Made by a program: the position numbers and the translations under genes. Of a stretch of 64,000 nt of DNA, positions 22,946-34,906 are shown piece by piece (position 1 is the stretch's first letter; every line of letters starts with the position of its first letter). The notes below the pieces were generated by a model. That model saw only the letters and a program-made list of their open reading frames with translations, had not been told where the DNA came from and made no database searches. Source of the DNA: Meghimatium bilineatum (taxonomy: Eukaryota; Mollusca; Gastropoda; Stylommatophora; Philomycidae); contig CM067315.1 in the NCBI GenBank assembly GCA_034231615.1, positions 37,549,129 to 37,613,128 of the forward strand, written 5' to 3'.

Positions 22946-24096
22946 ACCTCCTTCATTTTAATGGCTTACTCATGAAAAGGTCACACAGAAATTGTCAATT
23001 AAATTTAGGAATTGTCCAACGGAAACGAGGAAAGAGGCTTTTACTGTTTTATTAGATAAAGTCCCCTCCAAAATCCCCCATCCACAAGTGTTACGATCAG
23101 TATGTTTATTATTTATTGTTATTGAGCATTTTTATAGTCGTAGCTCTGATATAACCACGTGTGACGAATATCTGTGGATAAAAGTACGTACCCCATCATA
23201 AGAGGCTCGCTTTACTTAAACATTACCATAACAATAAACATTCCATTTTCTCTTATCCCATGTTGATATGTTTTGGTGGGCAACTGTTTATGTTTCTATG
23301 TGTCTGTTTCCTAACGGTCTAATACACTTCATTGAACGTAATTATTGTCTTGTAGTGCGTGTTGTTATAGCCACCAACCGGTAAAATACATATCACAGCA
23401 GTTTCCACTTAATGATCAATGCAAAGTGATTACTGTTTAAGTGCAGAACCAAGGGTGATTTCAGGATCGGTACTTTAAAGAGAGTCTCCGACGAGATATT
23501 CAATATGTATGTGTTCTCTGTCCAACATGAGATTAAATAGGCTCAAGCATTGAGATAGCACTGTTTTTGATATAACATCCATCCATCACTAAGCTGCCTG
23601 TTTTGTTACATTGGCTGGAATAAATGGGCGCTACTTGAGAGAACTATTTACATTACAACGTGAAGGTAGTATACCTGTGGGAAGTTGCTAATGCAAACTC
23701 AAACTTATATGCGGTCAGATTTTGTAAGTTTATGTCATCAAAACTTTGTAAAGACGAGAAAAATCATTTTCCTTATATAGAAATAGTTCACAATGAGAAA
23801 TACTTAGCTTCAAATGAGTTATGAGTATTTTTCTCTTTTCTCTCCGCGAGCATGATTCCGGTATAGGAAAAACTCAACAGTAGAGTTGGGCTCAGGCTGG
23901 GATCACCGGTAACTAGAAGATTGTCTCGAGCAAACAATGCTTTAGTTCAGATTTCCTTGAAACGTTTTTCGTTCCCTTTGCACAGAACGCTGTCCTGTTA
24001 CCGCAAACCAACGAACAGCATAGACATAATGAAAAACATAACATAAAACTGCTTCTTTGTATTCTGCTGGTAGGTTTTCTAGTTTTGATAGTCCTG
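22946..24096. other. Unassigned stretch
   Basis: Nothing supported over 1.1 kb. Confidence 0.5.
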
Positions 24097-24611
24097 TGCT
24101 GAAATTGATGTTTTACTACAATCATGAAATTGATGTTTTAATACTATCATGAAATTGATGTTTTAATACTATCATGAAATTGATGTTTTAATACTATCAA
24201 TGAAATTGATGTTTTAATACTATCAATGAAATTGATGTTTTAATACAATCATGAAATTGATGTTTTAATACTATCAATGAAATTGATGTTTTAATACAAT
24301 CATGAAATTGATTTTTTAATACTATCAATGAAATTGATGTTTTAATACAATCATGAAATTGATGTTTTAATACAATCATGAAATTGATGTTTTAATACAA
24401 TCATGAAATTGATGTTTTAATACTATCAATGAAATTGATGTTTTAATACAATCATGAAATTGATGTTTTAATACTATCAATGAAATTGATGTTTTAATAC
24501 TATCAATGAAATTGATGTTTTAATACAATCATGAAATTGATGTTTTAATACAATCATGAAATTGATGTTTTAGTACTATCAATGAAATTGATGTTTTAAT
24601 ACTATCAATGA
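24097..24611. repeat. 25/26-bp minisatellite, about 20 copies
   Basis: Unit ATGAAATTGATGTTTTAATA then CTATCA or CAATC. Two subtypes, 26 bp (CTATCA) and 25 bp (CAATC), are interspersed. Confidence 0.96.
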
Positions 24612-25350
24612 ATGATCGTGAAGAAGATATTTATAATGTATTTTTTAACTGTCTACGAAAAATCTTTGAAATATCCATGTAATAATATGGTTATTAATAA
24701 TGGCTATTTTAAAAGAAACAGCATAGCTTGCAAGATCAAACTGACGGATATAGTATTACAAAAGGTGCACCAATTAAGATATTTAGGTACAATGATTATA
24801 ACAGAAGGAAGAAGTTCAGCAGAAATCAGAAGCAGAATAGGGCAGGCACACAAAAAAACATTTAGAAAAATGAAAAACATATTGTGTATATGACCTTGTC
24901 ATTAGAGGTGAGGAAGAGAGTTCTGTAATGCTATATAACTCATATACTAACATATGGATGCGAGTCATGGACAATAAAGAAATAAGAAATTGGAAAATTA
25001 GAGGCAATAGAGATGTGCTTCTACGAAAGAATGCTGAGAATACAATGGACTGCCAGAAAAACTAATGTGGAGGTGTTGAAAGAGTCAAATGCGAGACGAA
25101 GCTTAGTCAATAATATAAGAAAATGACAATCTTCATTTTGTGGCCACGTTATGAGATAAGGAGGATTGGAGAACATAGCCACAACAAGCAAGTTTGAGGG
25201 CAACAGAGACAGAAGGCGACAACGTGAGAAAATATTAGACAGTTTAACAACCTGGCACGACAGGGAAGCAACAACGATTCTGATCTATAATACTGGAGAC
25301 AGAGCTGTGGAGCGCAGTGATCGCCTACGCCAGCCGGCATGACACCTGAT
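24612..25350 (+). mobile_element. LINE L-B 3' portion
   Basis: The most complete L-B copy here. Translation: DIVLQKVHQLRYLGTMIITE, SSAEIRSRIGQAHKKTF and MKNILCI, then after a frameshift LTYGCESWTIKK, GKLEAIEMCFYERMLRIQW, TARKTNVEVLKE, then GGLENIATTSKFEGNRDRRR and REKILDSLTTWHDR. It covers the end of RT thumb and the C-terminal tail. The 5' end lies at the edge of the 25/26-bp array, whose last unit runs straight into it. Frameshifts and stops make it inactive. Tail near 25345 is a short TGATGATTG. Confidence 0.9.
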
Positions 25351-25584
25351 GATTGTGACGAAAATTCTTTTGACATAGTCAAGGGAAATTTTTTTTTACA
25401 TTCTCGTCAACACATATAGACGGAAAACATACTCCTACATTGAAAACACGAAACCGTGAAGTAGATCTGAATGAGAGCTAAATAAATAATGCAGACCAAA
25501 TGTGAAAGGTGGAAGAATGTGCGTTCTTTTTATCGTTCACAGCGAGAAAATATGGTGAAATATTCAAAACCTACAGGAAATTGT

Positions 25585-27353
25585 GTCAAGTTGTACTGAA
25601 GGACATCAATATTCTGATGTGAGTCAAGTTGTACTGAAAGATACAAATATTCTGATGTCAGTCAAATTGTATTGAAAGATACAAATATTCTGATGTCAGT
25701 CAAATTGTATTGAAAGATACAAATATTCTGATGTCAGTCAAATTGTACTGAAAGATACAAATATTCTGATGTCAGTCAAATTGTATTGAAAGATACAAAT
25801 ATTCTGATGTGAGTCAAGTTGTACTGAAAGATACACATATTCTGATGTCAGTCAAATTGTATTGAAAGATACAAATATTCTGATGTCAGTCAAATTGTAC
25901 TGAAAGATACAAATATTCTGATGTCAGTCAAATTGTATTGAAAGATACAAATATTCTGATGTGAGTCAAGTTGTACTGAAAGATACACATATTCTGATGT
26001 CAGTCAAATTGTATTGAAAGATACAAATATTCTGATGTGAGTCAAGTTGTACTGAAAGATACAAATATTCTGATGTCAGTCAAATTGTACTGAAAGATAC
26101 AAATATTCTGATGTGAGTCAAGTTGTACTGAAAGATACAAATATTCTGATGTCAGTCAAATTGTATTGAAAGATACAAATATTCTGATGTGAGTCAAGAT
26201 GTACTGAAAGATACAAATATTCTGATGTCAGTCAAATTGTATTGAAAGATACAAATATTCTGATGTCAGTCAAATTGTACTGAAAGATACAAATATTCTG
26301 ATGTCAGTCAAATTGTATTGAAAGATACAAATATTCTGATGTGAGTCAAGTTGTACTGAAAGATACAAATATTCTGATGTCAGTCAAATTGTACTGAAAG
26401 ATACAAATATTCTGATGTCAGTCAAATTGTACTGAAAGATACAAATATTCTGATGTCAGTCAAATTGTACTGAAAGATACAAATATTCTGATGTCAGTCA
26501 AATTGTACTGAAAGATACAAATATTCTGATGTCAGTCAAATTGTATTGAAAGATACACATATTCTGATGTGAGTCAAATTGTACTGAAAGATACAAATAT
26601 TCTGATGTGAGTCAAATTGTACTGAAAGATACACATATTCTGATGTGAGTCAAGATGTACTGAAAGATACAAATATTCTGATGTGAGTCAAATTGTACTG
26701 AAAGATACACATATTCTGATGTGAGTCAAATTGTATTGAAAGATACAAATATTCTGATGTGAGTCAAGATGTACTGAAAGATACAAATATTCTGATGTGA
26801 GTCAAGATGTACTGAAAGATACAAATATTCTGATGTGAGTCAAGATGTATTGAAAGATACAAATATTCTGATGTGAGTCAAGATGTACTGAAAGATACAA
26901 ATATTCTGATGTGAGTCAAGATGTACTGAAAGATACAAATATTCTGATGTGAGTCAAGATGTACTGAAAGATACAAATATTCTGATGTGAGTCAAGATGT
27001 ACTGAAAGATACAAATATTCTGATGTGAGTCAAGATGTATTGAAAGATACAAATATTCTGATGTGAGTCAAGATGTACTGAAAGATACAAATATTCTGAT
27101 GTGAGTCAAGATGTACTGAAAGATACAAATATTCTGATGTGAGTCAAGATGTACTGAAAGATACAAATATTCTGATGTCAGTCAAGATGTACTGAAAGAT
27201 ACAAATATTCTGATGTGAGTCAAGATGTACTGAAAGATACAAATATTCTGATGTGAGTCAAGATGTACTGAAAGATACAAATATTCTGATGTGAGTCAAG
27301 ATGTACTGAAAGATACAAATATTCTGATGTCAGTCAAGATGTACTGAAAGATA
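25585..27353. repeat. 38-bp minisatellite, about 46 copies
   Basis: Unit AGTCAAATTGTACTGAAAGA then TACAAATATTCTGATGTC. The 5' half mostly has TCAAATTGTA and GTCAGT, the 3' half TCAAGATGTA and GTGAGT, with mixed units in between. The array is one of the two largest in the window. Confidence 0.98.
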
Positions 27354-27478
27354 TCCGATGTATATAGATATAGAATTAAAATTTTCTTTAAATATCCAAA
27401 TTTACAATGAAATAATACGAGATAAAAGGTTTTATTTCAATATAAAAAAAGGATATGCAAAGTTGTCTCTAACGATAA

Positions 27479-27818
27479 TACAAGTACAAGAAATGTAATG
27501 TGAACAGTAAATGAAATAAACACAAGTACCAGAAATGTAATGTGAACAGTAAATGAAATAAACACAAGTACCAGAAATGTAATGTGAACAGTAAATGAAA
27601 TAAAAACAAGTACCAGAAATGTAATGTGAACAGTAAATGAAATAAACACAAGTACCAGAAATGTAATGTGAACAGTAAATGAAATAAAAACAAGTACCAG
27701 AAATGTAATGTGAACAGTAAATGAAATAAACACAAGTACCAGAAATGTAATGTGAACAGTAAATGAAATAAACACAAGTACCAGAAATGTAATGTGAACA
27801 GTAAATGAAATAAACAGA
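27479..27818. repeat. 42-bp minisatellite, 8 copies
   Basis: Unit ACACAAGTACCAGAAATGTA then ATGTGAACAGTAAATGAAAT. Two AAACAAG variants alternate with ACACAAG. All three minus-strand frames stay open for 100 or more codons, which is a product of unit length, not evidence of a gene. Confidence 0.97.
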
Positions 27819-28524
27819 AAAAAAAGGAATATATATTGAGAGTTTATACGGTGCATTGACGTCAGGCTGTATATGTGATACCGACATAACATCATATGTG
27901 GCGCTAAAACTATCCACATTCTAACATGAACAATATAATGAGAGACATCATCAATCAAATAGTGAAACAATTAGAAGGAACGAGAGTATAGTTTCCTGTA
28001 CAAGATGCTGAAATGTATCGCGAGACTGGTAGAAGAGACCTTGCGGTGATAATGAGGTAGACAGGCGCTGAAGTATAATTTGTTAATGAGAAGAGACAAA
28101 GAAATGAAAATGATGGAACATATTAACACAAGAGAAGGAATGATTTGTGTGAGAAACTGCCAGCTCGCAAATAAAACAACTCGAGAGAAAAGATATTTAA
28201 AGAACGATTTAACAAATATGTAACAGTAATAAGCTAAAGAATGTGCATCACTTTTATCTGCGTCTTTGCCTCTTCTCAAAATCCTTCTGACCTGCAGGAT
28301 GTAGTCTGGAGAACGACTGTGCCATGTTTGATGGATTAGATCCAATAGATCTCATTTCGTTTTATCAATTGTCTATTTGTTACAACAACAAGCTATATTT
28401 TATTTTGCGCTACCCCGACCCCCCCCCCCCCAGCCCCAGCTTCATTTCTCACCCAGAGATCTATATTTTGCGTGTGAAAACATTCCATAAACAAATTCAG
28501 ATAAATCTGATAGTGTTAATACGC
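27819..28524. other. Unassigned stretch with polyC tract
   Basis: A run of C lies at about 28420-28431. A 124-codon minus-strand frame (27971-28345) has hydrophobic stretches but no recognisable family. Confidence 0.45.
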
Positions 28525-28665
28525 ATGCGGTTGCGTCTGTGGGTCTCACCAATGGCACACTAGACAAACCACCCATGCAACAGAAAACCTTAGTAGATGA
28601 CATGCCGTTATATTGAGGTTATCTTCTTATAGAAGTTTCATGACAATTCATCTATACAATTATGC
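28525..28665. repeat. Dispersed repeat, copy 2
   Basis: Aligned with 22128-22275: CACCAATGGCACA, AGACAAACCACCCATGCAAC, TTAGTAGATGACAT, TTATATTGAGG, TCATCTATACAATTAT. Confidence 0.75.
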
Positions 28666-29512
28666 ATCTCGTGCTTTTATATTGTTGCTGCAATGTACTT
28701 TTATGTTTTCTCTGTTGTTGGGAGGGAACGAGGGATGTATTCCGCAGCTAGGGAGGAGGAAACTGACAGCATTGATTTTTCCTGTGGCTGAGACCCATCA
28801 TAGAGGCACAGTGACTCAGGACGTGACAATGTTTTGACTTGAACATTTGGTTGCATGTCTTGAGCAATAGAGAAGTTCGGCATAACCAGTAGTCAATTGG
28901 TGGCGGGGAATGGGGACAGTGAACCCTATCTTGGCAGCAGTGGCTGAGAGCAGTGCATAGGTTGAAACCTACCTTCCTGGAGGTGTGATAGTTATTCTCT
29001 GACTCTAGCCCGTGGTGGGCCGAAAATCCACACTTCCCAGCAAAATAATGTCATTTTAATAGTGTTAAGTCAAAGGGCATGAGCCTATGGATAGCTGAAT
29101 CAGCAACCGACAATACTAATATGCTACACATAAATATTGAAAGTCATCTAAATTTCAGCGTAGTTGCCATTCTTCATTGATTAACACAGAATCTTGGCTC
29201 AAAAGTAATCACGTTTCCAAGAGGCTCTTGAATTTACCAGCAACTTCAATTAATTCAGCAATTTTTTTCAGTTCACTCTCAGATACAATGTTAAAAACAT
29301 TTAAACAACTGTAACTACACGAATGTCAAATGATTAAAAGAAATTGTTCACCCGACTCATTGTGAATTAATTGGTTATTGTTTGTAAGTTGACATCGTTG
29401 TATAATGTCAGATCCATAGAATCTGTTCGTCACAGCATATGTCAAAAGTATGCACATGTAGGGTTATTGTAGCACGAAGATTCTATAGATCACAAATGCT
29501 TCACAGTTTGTA
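28666..29512. other. Unassigned stretch
   Basis: Near 28945-28985 the motifs GTGGCTGAGAGCAG and ATAGGTTGAAACCTA faintly resemble A and B boxes but are too close together; not called. The rest holds nothing supported. Confidence 0.4.
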
Positions 29513-29782
29513 TAAATGTCGGTTCTATCACAGATCACGTGCCTACCACTTTTGATTGTTTCCCTTTGCTGTGGTACAGACAAATGAAATTTACCTATTA
29601 CTTAACGTTAACGTTAACCTAACCCCAGTCTGTTCACACCCACACAACTCTCCTAAACCTAACCCTAAATAAATTAATATTTAAATAAACAAATAAATAA
29701 ATACCCGTTGTCTGAAAACATATAGCCAAGGGAAATAATCAAAATAAGTAAGCACGTGATCTTGGATAGATCCGAAATGTCT
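29513..29782. mobile_element. Foldback/MITE-like element 1
   Basis: The left arm (29515-29568: AATGTCGGTTCTAT, AGATCACGTGC, TTTTGATTGTTTCCCTT) is the inverted copy of the right arm (29728-29780: AAGGGAAATAATCAAAA, GCACGTGATCT, ATAGATCCGAAATGT). The core has GTTAACGTTAACCTAACCCC and CCTAAACCTAACCCTAAA, telomere-like CCTAAC units, and AT-rich ends. No coding capacity, so any transposition would be in trans. Confidence 0.7.
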
Positions 29783-30779
29783 ATTAGTACCACATTTAAT
29801 ACGGAGTTCCTCTAATTGCGGCTAGAAATTTTATAAATCGTACTGTCCATCTTCAGCAGGCGTTCATGAAACAGCTTCATCGCGTCTATTTTATCGTCTT
29901 TAACCCTCTGTCTATAGTTGCGAACCGGTAAGTATCTCGTTACCACGTAGGCGTATGTGTCAATTAAAATACCTGTCACCCACAAAGTTTAAATTACCTA
30001 TTGATGCCATCATTCACACTGATACAGTTCATGTTGGATACTTCGAAGAGTGGATTGGGATCCCGACACAATAAAACCCTTAGTAAATAAAGTCCCATGG
30101 TTCCATTTTAGGGGGAGTGTAACGATCTCAAATCGTAGAATGGTAGAATGGGATGGACTAGAGGCGATGGGAGAAAGCGCTCCCTCTCGGGAAAGATCAG
30201 AAGAACTTGTAATCAGCAACTTATTGGGACACCAAGCTTTACACTTTTAGATGGCTGACGGAACGGCAAGCAGAGAATATCTGGAAATGCCCCCAGTGCT
30301 ATGAAGTTGTTAATCACGATTCATTCAAGAGTACTTAGCAATAATAAGGCGGAAATGTGTTTCAGATCGCAACGGCTCCCGTGTCGACGCAGCCTTAAAT
30401 CGGTACCGGATTAATCCGGGAAGTAAAGACTGCGAGAAAGAGGAGATGGCTACCTCCCTCATTTGCAGAGCCTCTGAAATGTGAGATCGCTAACATCTCA
30501 CACCCCTACGGCATTAATAAATGTTATGGGTTACTTTACTTTTACTACTACCTAGCAATATGCGAAAAATACTTAGTGTTCACTGAGTCCAGGACACATC
30601 CTGAGAGTGCCTAGCAATATACGAAAATTACCTATTATTCATTAAGTCTAGAAAACATCCTGAAAGTGCATAGCAATAGCACTTATTGATATAAAAACAA
30701 ATTCAATTAACAATAATTACACTTGATGAACGTACTTCAGTCCCAAAAGATTATGATTTGTTACTTACCCAGTGAATAT
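29783..30779. other. Unassigned stretch
   Basis: A plus-strand frame at 30050-30250 is open but unrecognised. A perfect 8-bp hairpin (TGTGAGAT / ATCTCACA) is at about 30480-30502. No other feature supported. Confidence 0.4.
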
Positions 30780-31440
30780 TTTTCACAGCTAAAAAATGTG
30801 CACGCAAAGAGTTCAAATACCAAGGAAGCAAAGGAAGTGTCTTCACAGAGGGCGGAATACTCGATAGAGAGATAGAAACAAGATGTCAAAGGGTAAATAA
30901 TGTGACTTACCAGGTGTCACCTTTGCTATTGAACCCAAAAATCAACATGGAAGTAAAGAAACAAATGATTAAGAGAATCTTTATACCAACACTATGTTAT
31001 CAATGACAGACTTGGCAACTGACATCTACACATAAGAGAACATTCAAGGCTTTCGAAATTAAATGTCTCAGGAAGGCTACTGGAGTCACCAGACTCGACA
31101 AAATACGAAGTGAGAACATCAGAAAGATAATAGGTATAACATCATGCATCGAATATATAGAGAAACAGCAGATAAAATTGTGTGGGCATCTTATGAGGAT
31201 GAACGATCGGCTTGCTATAAGAGACTATAACAAAGATGGAATCAGGATACAGAGCCAATGGCAGATCTAGGAAAAGATGCACAGACAACATCAAGACCAT
31301 CCTGAATAAACATGACTACATCTCAACCAGAGCAACACGTCTGGCTCTGAGACACAGAATACATGTCCTTCATAAACCCCTAAACTCAACAGCAAGGGTG
31401 GGAGCTACGAAAACACCACCTGGGGATAGATAAAAGACTC
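30780..31440 (+). mobile_element. LINE L-D 3' portion
   Basis: Largely one readable translation with few stops: EFKYQGSKGSVFTEGGILDR, IETRCQRVNNVTYQVSPLLL, QMIKRIFIPTLCYQ, FKAFEIKCLRKATGVTRLDK, ENIRKIIGITSCIEYIEKQQ, IKLCGHLMRMND and SRKRCTDNIKTILNKHDY, ending KTPPGDR then TAG. This is the RT-thumb and C-terminal tail of an ORF2. The 3' tail is GGATAGATAAA. 5' truncated, stops present. Confidence 0.9.
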
Positions 31441-32223
31441 AAAATTAATAAAAATTATTTATATCTATACCTGTGGTTTTGGAACATCGCATTTTCATCC
31501 ATGAATTTCTCAGCTATTAGTATCAAATGTAGCTCCAAACATGACAAGCTTAACAAAATCAAAGCAGACTTGAAAAATCTCATTAAAGAATGTAACCTGA
31601 TCTTGTCCTTATATTAATAAATCAATAATGTTCTATGACAAAGCTACATATAAGCATATGTTTTTTAAGAACCGGGTTATAAGATCGTATATAATGCGGA
31701 GGATGTGGGAGATTCGTGTGTACAACCCCCCCCCCCCACAACCCCCCCTCCCCCGTTCCACCCACGACTTTTAAGAAAGTAGATCAAGAAATTTTATAAT
31801 GTACTCAGAAAAATTTGAAAATCTGGCAACCCTGCTCGCCTTTCATCTTTTTTTTCCAGGAAAGGATCAGTAAGATTACCACGCCCACGAGTTGATTCAT
31901 CTTCTTTTTTGTTTAGGTAAAACCATTTCTTGGAGTCACAGTAAGAGTCATGGTGGATACAAGTGCCGATTGGCGAAATTTAACTGAAATGTGGAAATAA
32001 CGTGGCGCAATAAATGCAAAATGTTGCCCACCACTTGTCTCTGAGCTATGACTGCAGGTTATAATCAGCTCACACCAGACACATCCATAGGTGCTCAGAT
32101 CTCAGTCTACAAGAATCCATCAGAGTGACGGCGTTGACAGTTCAAGCTCGATGCTGATTCAATCAGTATCTTCATACATCAATTATGTTTCTCATTACGG
32201 TCTGTTCTGAATTATCAACTAGT
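31441..32223. other. Unassigned stretch with C-rich tract
   Basis: C-rich tract at about 31726-31755. No gene supported. Confidence 0.5.
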
Positions 32224-32803
32224 CTCACACAGTCTTGAGAGCGACCATGTTTCACACACTCTTGTGATGGACCATGATTTAGGCAGTCTTGAGAGCGACC
32301 ATGTTTCACACACTCTTGTGATGGACCATGATTTAGGCAGTCTTGAGAGCGACCATGTTTCACACAGTCTTGTGATGGACCATGATTCAGGCAGTCTTGA
32401 GAGCGACCATGTTTCACACAGTCTTGTGATGGACCATGATTCAGGCAGTCTTGAGAGCGGCCATGTTTCACACAGTCTTGTGATGGACCATGATTCAGGC
32501 AGTCTTGAGAGCGACCATGTTTCACACAGTCTTGTGATGGACCATGATTCAGGTAGTCTTGAGAGCGACCATGTTTCACACAGTCTTGTGATGGACCATG
32601 ATTCAGGTAGACTTGAGAGCGACCATGTTTCACACAGTCTTGTGATGGACCATGATTCAGGTAGTCTTGAGAGCGACCATGTTTCACACAGTCTTGTGAT
32701 GGACCATGATTCAGGCAATCTTGAGAGCGACTATTTTTCACACAGTCTTGTGATGGACCATGATTCAGGCAATCTTGAGAGGGACCATGTTTCACACAGT
32801 CTT
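32224..32803. repeat. 54-bp minisatellite (27-bp dimer), about 11 copies
   Basis: Each 54-bp unit has two related 27-bp halves: one with GAGCGACCATGTTTCACACA, the other with GATGGACCATGATTCAGGCA, each ending GTCTTG. In one plus frame each unit encodes DHVSHSLVMDHDSGSLES. It passes into LINE L-G at its right end, where the same frame continues as HVSHSLIDK. Frames on both strands are open through the array (up to about 200 codons); treated as non-coding. Confidence 0.96.
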
Positions 32804-32995
32804 ATAGACAAATAATGGAGGGCATGGCACCTGAGCGGAAGAGGAAAGGCAGACCAAGAAGACGATGGACTGATGACATTTAAGATAACATGAATACGTC
32901 GTTGGAAAATGCAAGCCGCATGACGCAAGACAGAGAGAGGTTCAGAGAGTTCAGTGGGAAGACAATGTTCTGGAAAGAATATATCACATAACACA
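32804..32995 (+). mobile_element. LINE L-G C-terminal relic
   Basis: Translation from the array edge: QIMEGMAPERKRKGRPRRRW, TDDI, one stop, then NMNTSLENASRMTQDRERFR. The KQIMEGxAPGKRKRGRPRRRWxDDI pattern is a known LINE ORF2 C-terminus; in relatives it is preceded by a GHVSR...D(R/K)LVKQ segment, which resembles the repeat unit. One in-frame stop; truncated. Confidence 0.85.
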
Positions 32996-33075
32996 CACCT
33001 GTAAACACCTTAGCTCTGTATGCCTCGTAGCAGCCCCCCCCCTCCTCATTTCTTCTAAAGTAAACCCTCTTATGT

Positions 33076-33313
33076 TCCTCTTTCTCTCTTTATCTCTCTC
33101 TCTCTCTCCTTCTCTCTCTCTTTCTCTCTCTTTCTCTCTCTCCTCTCTTTCTCTCTCTTTATCTTTCTTTATCTCTCTTTCTCTCTCTTTTTTCTCTCTC
33201 TTTATCTCTCTCTTTCCTTCTCTCTCTTTTTCTCTCTCTTTCTCTTACTCTCTCTCCTCTCTTCCTTTCGCCCTTTCTCTTTCTCTCTCTCCTCTCTTTT
33301 TCTCTCTATTTCT
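33076..33313. repeat. Polypyrimidine (CT-rich) tract
   Basis: About 240 bp of CTCTCTTTCTCTCT with occasional A, C or G. A polyC run lies just before it (33032-33041). Confidence 0.97.
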
Positions 33314-33335
33314 TTATATATATATATATATATAG
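33314..33335. repeat. (TA)n microsatellite
   Basis: About 10 TA repeats directly after the polypyrimidine tract. Confidence 0.95.
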
Positions 33336-33560
33336 TCAACTCTGTGATTTATTTATGAGGTGACACTTTCTAGGACTTATTTTGTTAATGTAATTTCAGA
33401 TCTCATAATTCTGTGAGAGATGATGTTTCTTATCTATCGTCGTCCTTGGGTGACTCATGTATTATCATCTTTATATACTCGTATATATATATATAGCTAG
33501 CTTATGTTACTACCTTTATCTTCTTCTATATGTAATCATGTATGTGTCAATATATACCTC

Positions 33561-34671
33561 TATATTTGTTCTTTCCACTTTCTCTCTAGATTTGTCTATA
33601 TTTGTTCTTTCCACTTTCTCTCTAGATTTGTCTATATTTGTTCTTTCCACTTTCTCTCTAGATTTGTCTATATTTGTTCTTTCCACTTTCTCTCTAGATT
33701 TGTCTATATTTGTTATTTCCACTTTCTCTCTAGATTTGTCTATATTTGTTCTTTCCACTTTCTCTCTAGATTTGTCTATATTTGTTCTTTCCACTTTCTC
33801 TCTAGATTTGTCTATATTTGTTCTTTCCACTTTCTCTCTAGATTTGTCTATATTTGTTCTTTCCACTTTCTCTCTAGATTTGTCTATATTTGTTCTTTCC
33901 ACTTTCTCTCTAGATTTGTCTATATTTGTTCTTTCCACTTTCTCTCTAGATTTGTCTATATTTGTTCTTTCCACTTTCTCTCTAGATTTGTCTATATTTG
34001 TTCTTACCACTTTCTCTCTAGATTTGTCTATATTTGTTCTTTCCACTTTCTCTCTAGATTTTCCTATTTTTGTTCTTTCCACTTTCTCTCTAGATTTGTC
34101 TATATTTGTTCTTTCCACTTTCTCTCTAGATTTTCCTATTTTTGTTCTTTCCACTTTCTCTCTAGATTTGTCTATATTTGTTCTTTCCACTTTCTCTCTA
34201 GATTTGTCTATATTTGTTCTTACCACGTTCTCTCTAGATTTGTCTATATTTGTTCTTTCCACTTTCTCTCTAGATTTGTCTATTTTTGTTCTTTCCACTT
34301 TCTCTCTAGATTTGTCTATATTTATTCTTTCCACTTTCTCTCTAGATTTGTCTATATTTGTTCTTTCCACTTTCTCTCTAGATTTGTCTATATTTGTTCT
34401 TTCCACTTTCTCTCTAGATTTGTCTATATTTGTTCTTACCACGTTCTCTCTAGATTTGTCTATATTTGTTCTTTCCACTTTCTCTCTAGATTTGTCTATA
34501 TTTGTTCTTTCCACTTTCTCTCTAGATTTGTCTATATTTATTCTTTCCACTTTCTCTCTAGATTTGTCTATATTTGTTCTTTCCACTTTCTCTCTAGATT
34601 TGTCTATATTTGTTCTTTCCACTTTCTCTCTAGATTTGTCTATATTTGTTCTTTCCACTTTCTCTCTAGAT
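33561..34671. repeat. 36-bp minisatellite, about 31 copies
   Basis: Unit TATATTTGTTCTTTCCACTT then TCTCTCTAGATTTGTC. A marker unit (TTACCACGTTCTC) occurs at about 34220 and 34436, 216 bp (six units) apart, and a second marker (TTTATTCTTTCC) follows each copy. Another marker (TTTTCCTATTTTTG) repeats 72 bp apart. Two plus frames and one minus frame stay open for 380-416 codons because the unit is 12 codons without a stop. Not a gene. Confidence 0.98.
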
Positions 34672-34689
34672 CGCTAAGATTCTTGTCAC

Positions 34690-34906
34690 TATTTGATGAC
34701 AAAGTCTGTGAGATTCAATGTTTGATGACAAAGTCTGTGAGATTCAATGTTTGATGACAAAACCTGTTAGATTCAATGTTTGATGACAAAGCCTGTGAGA
34801 TTCAATGTTTGATGACAAAGCCTGTGAGATTCAATACTTGCCAATGTTTGATGACAAAGCCTGTGAGATTCAATGTTTGATGACAAAGCCTGTGAGATTC
34901 AATGAC
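34690..34906. repeat. 29-bp minisatellite, about 7 copies
   Basis: Unit TTTGATGACAAAGCCTGTGA then GATTCAATG, with one 12-bp insertion (ACTTGCCAATG) in the fifth copy. Confidence 0.95.

Noticed and set aside
27432-27970. 177-codon hydrophobic repeat protein that looks like a multi-pass membrane protein
   Set aside because: All three minus frames are open across the 42-bp array; hydrophobicity comes from T-rich sequence.
28940-28990. tRNA-like SINE around ATAGGTTGAAACCTA
   Set aside because: Candidate A and B boxes are too close for a tRNA-type promoter.
29600-29670. Interstitial telomere block
   Set aside because: Only a few imperfect CCTAAC units inside a foldback element; no long TTAGGG array.
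33457-34754. Open frames of up to 416 codons encoding a repetitive hydrophobic or charged protein
   Set aside because: The 36-bp unit has no stop in two plus frames and one minus frame, so all stay open at once. There is no start context, no non-repeat domain and no codon-level constraint.
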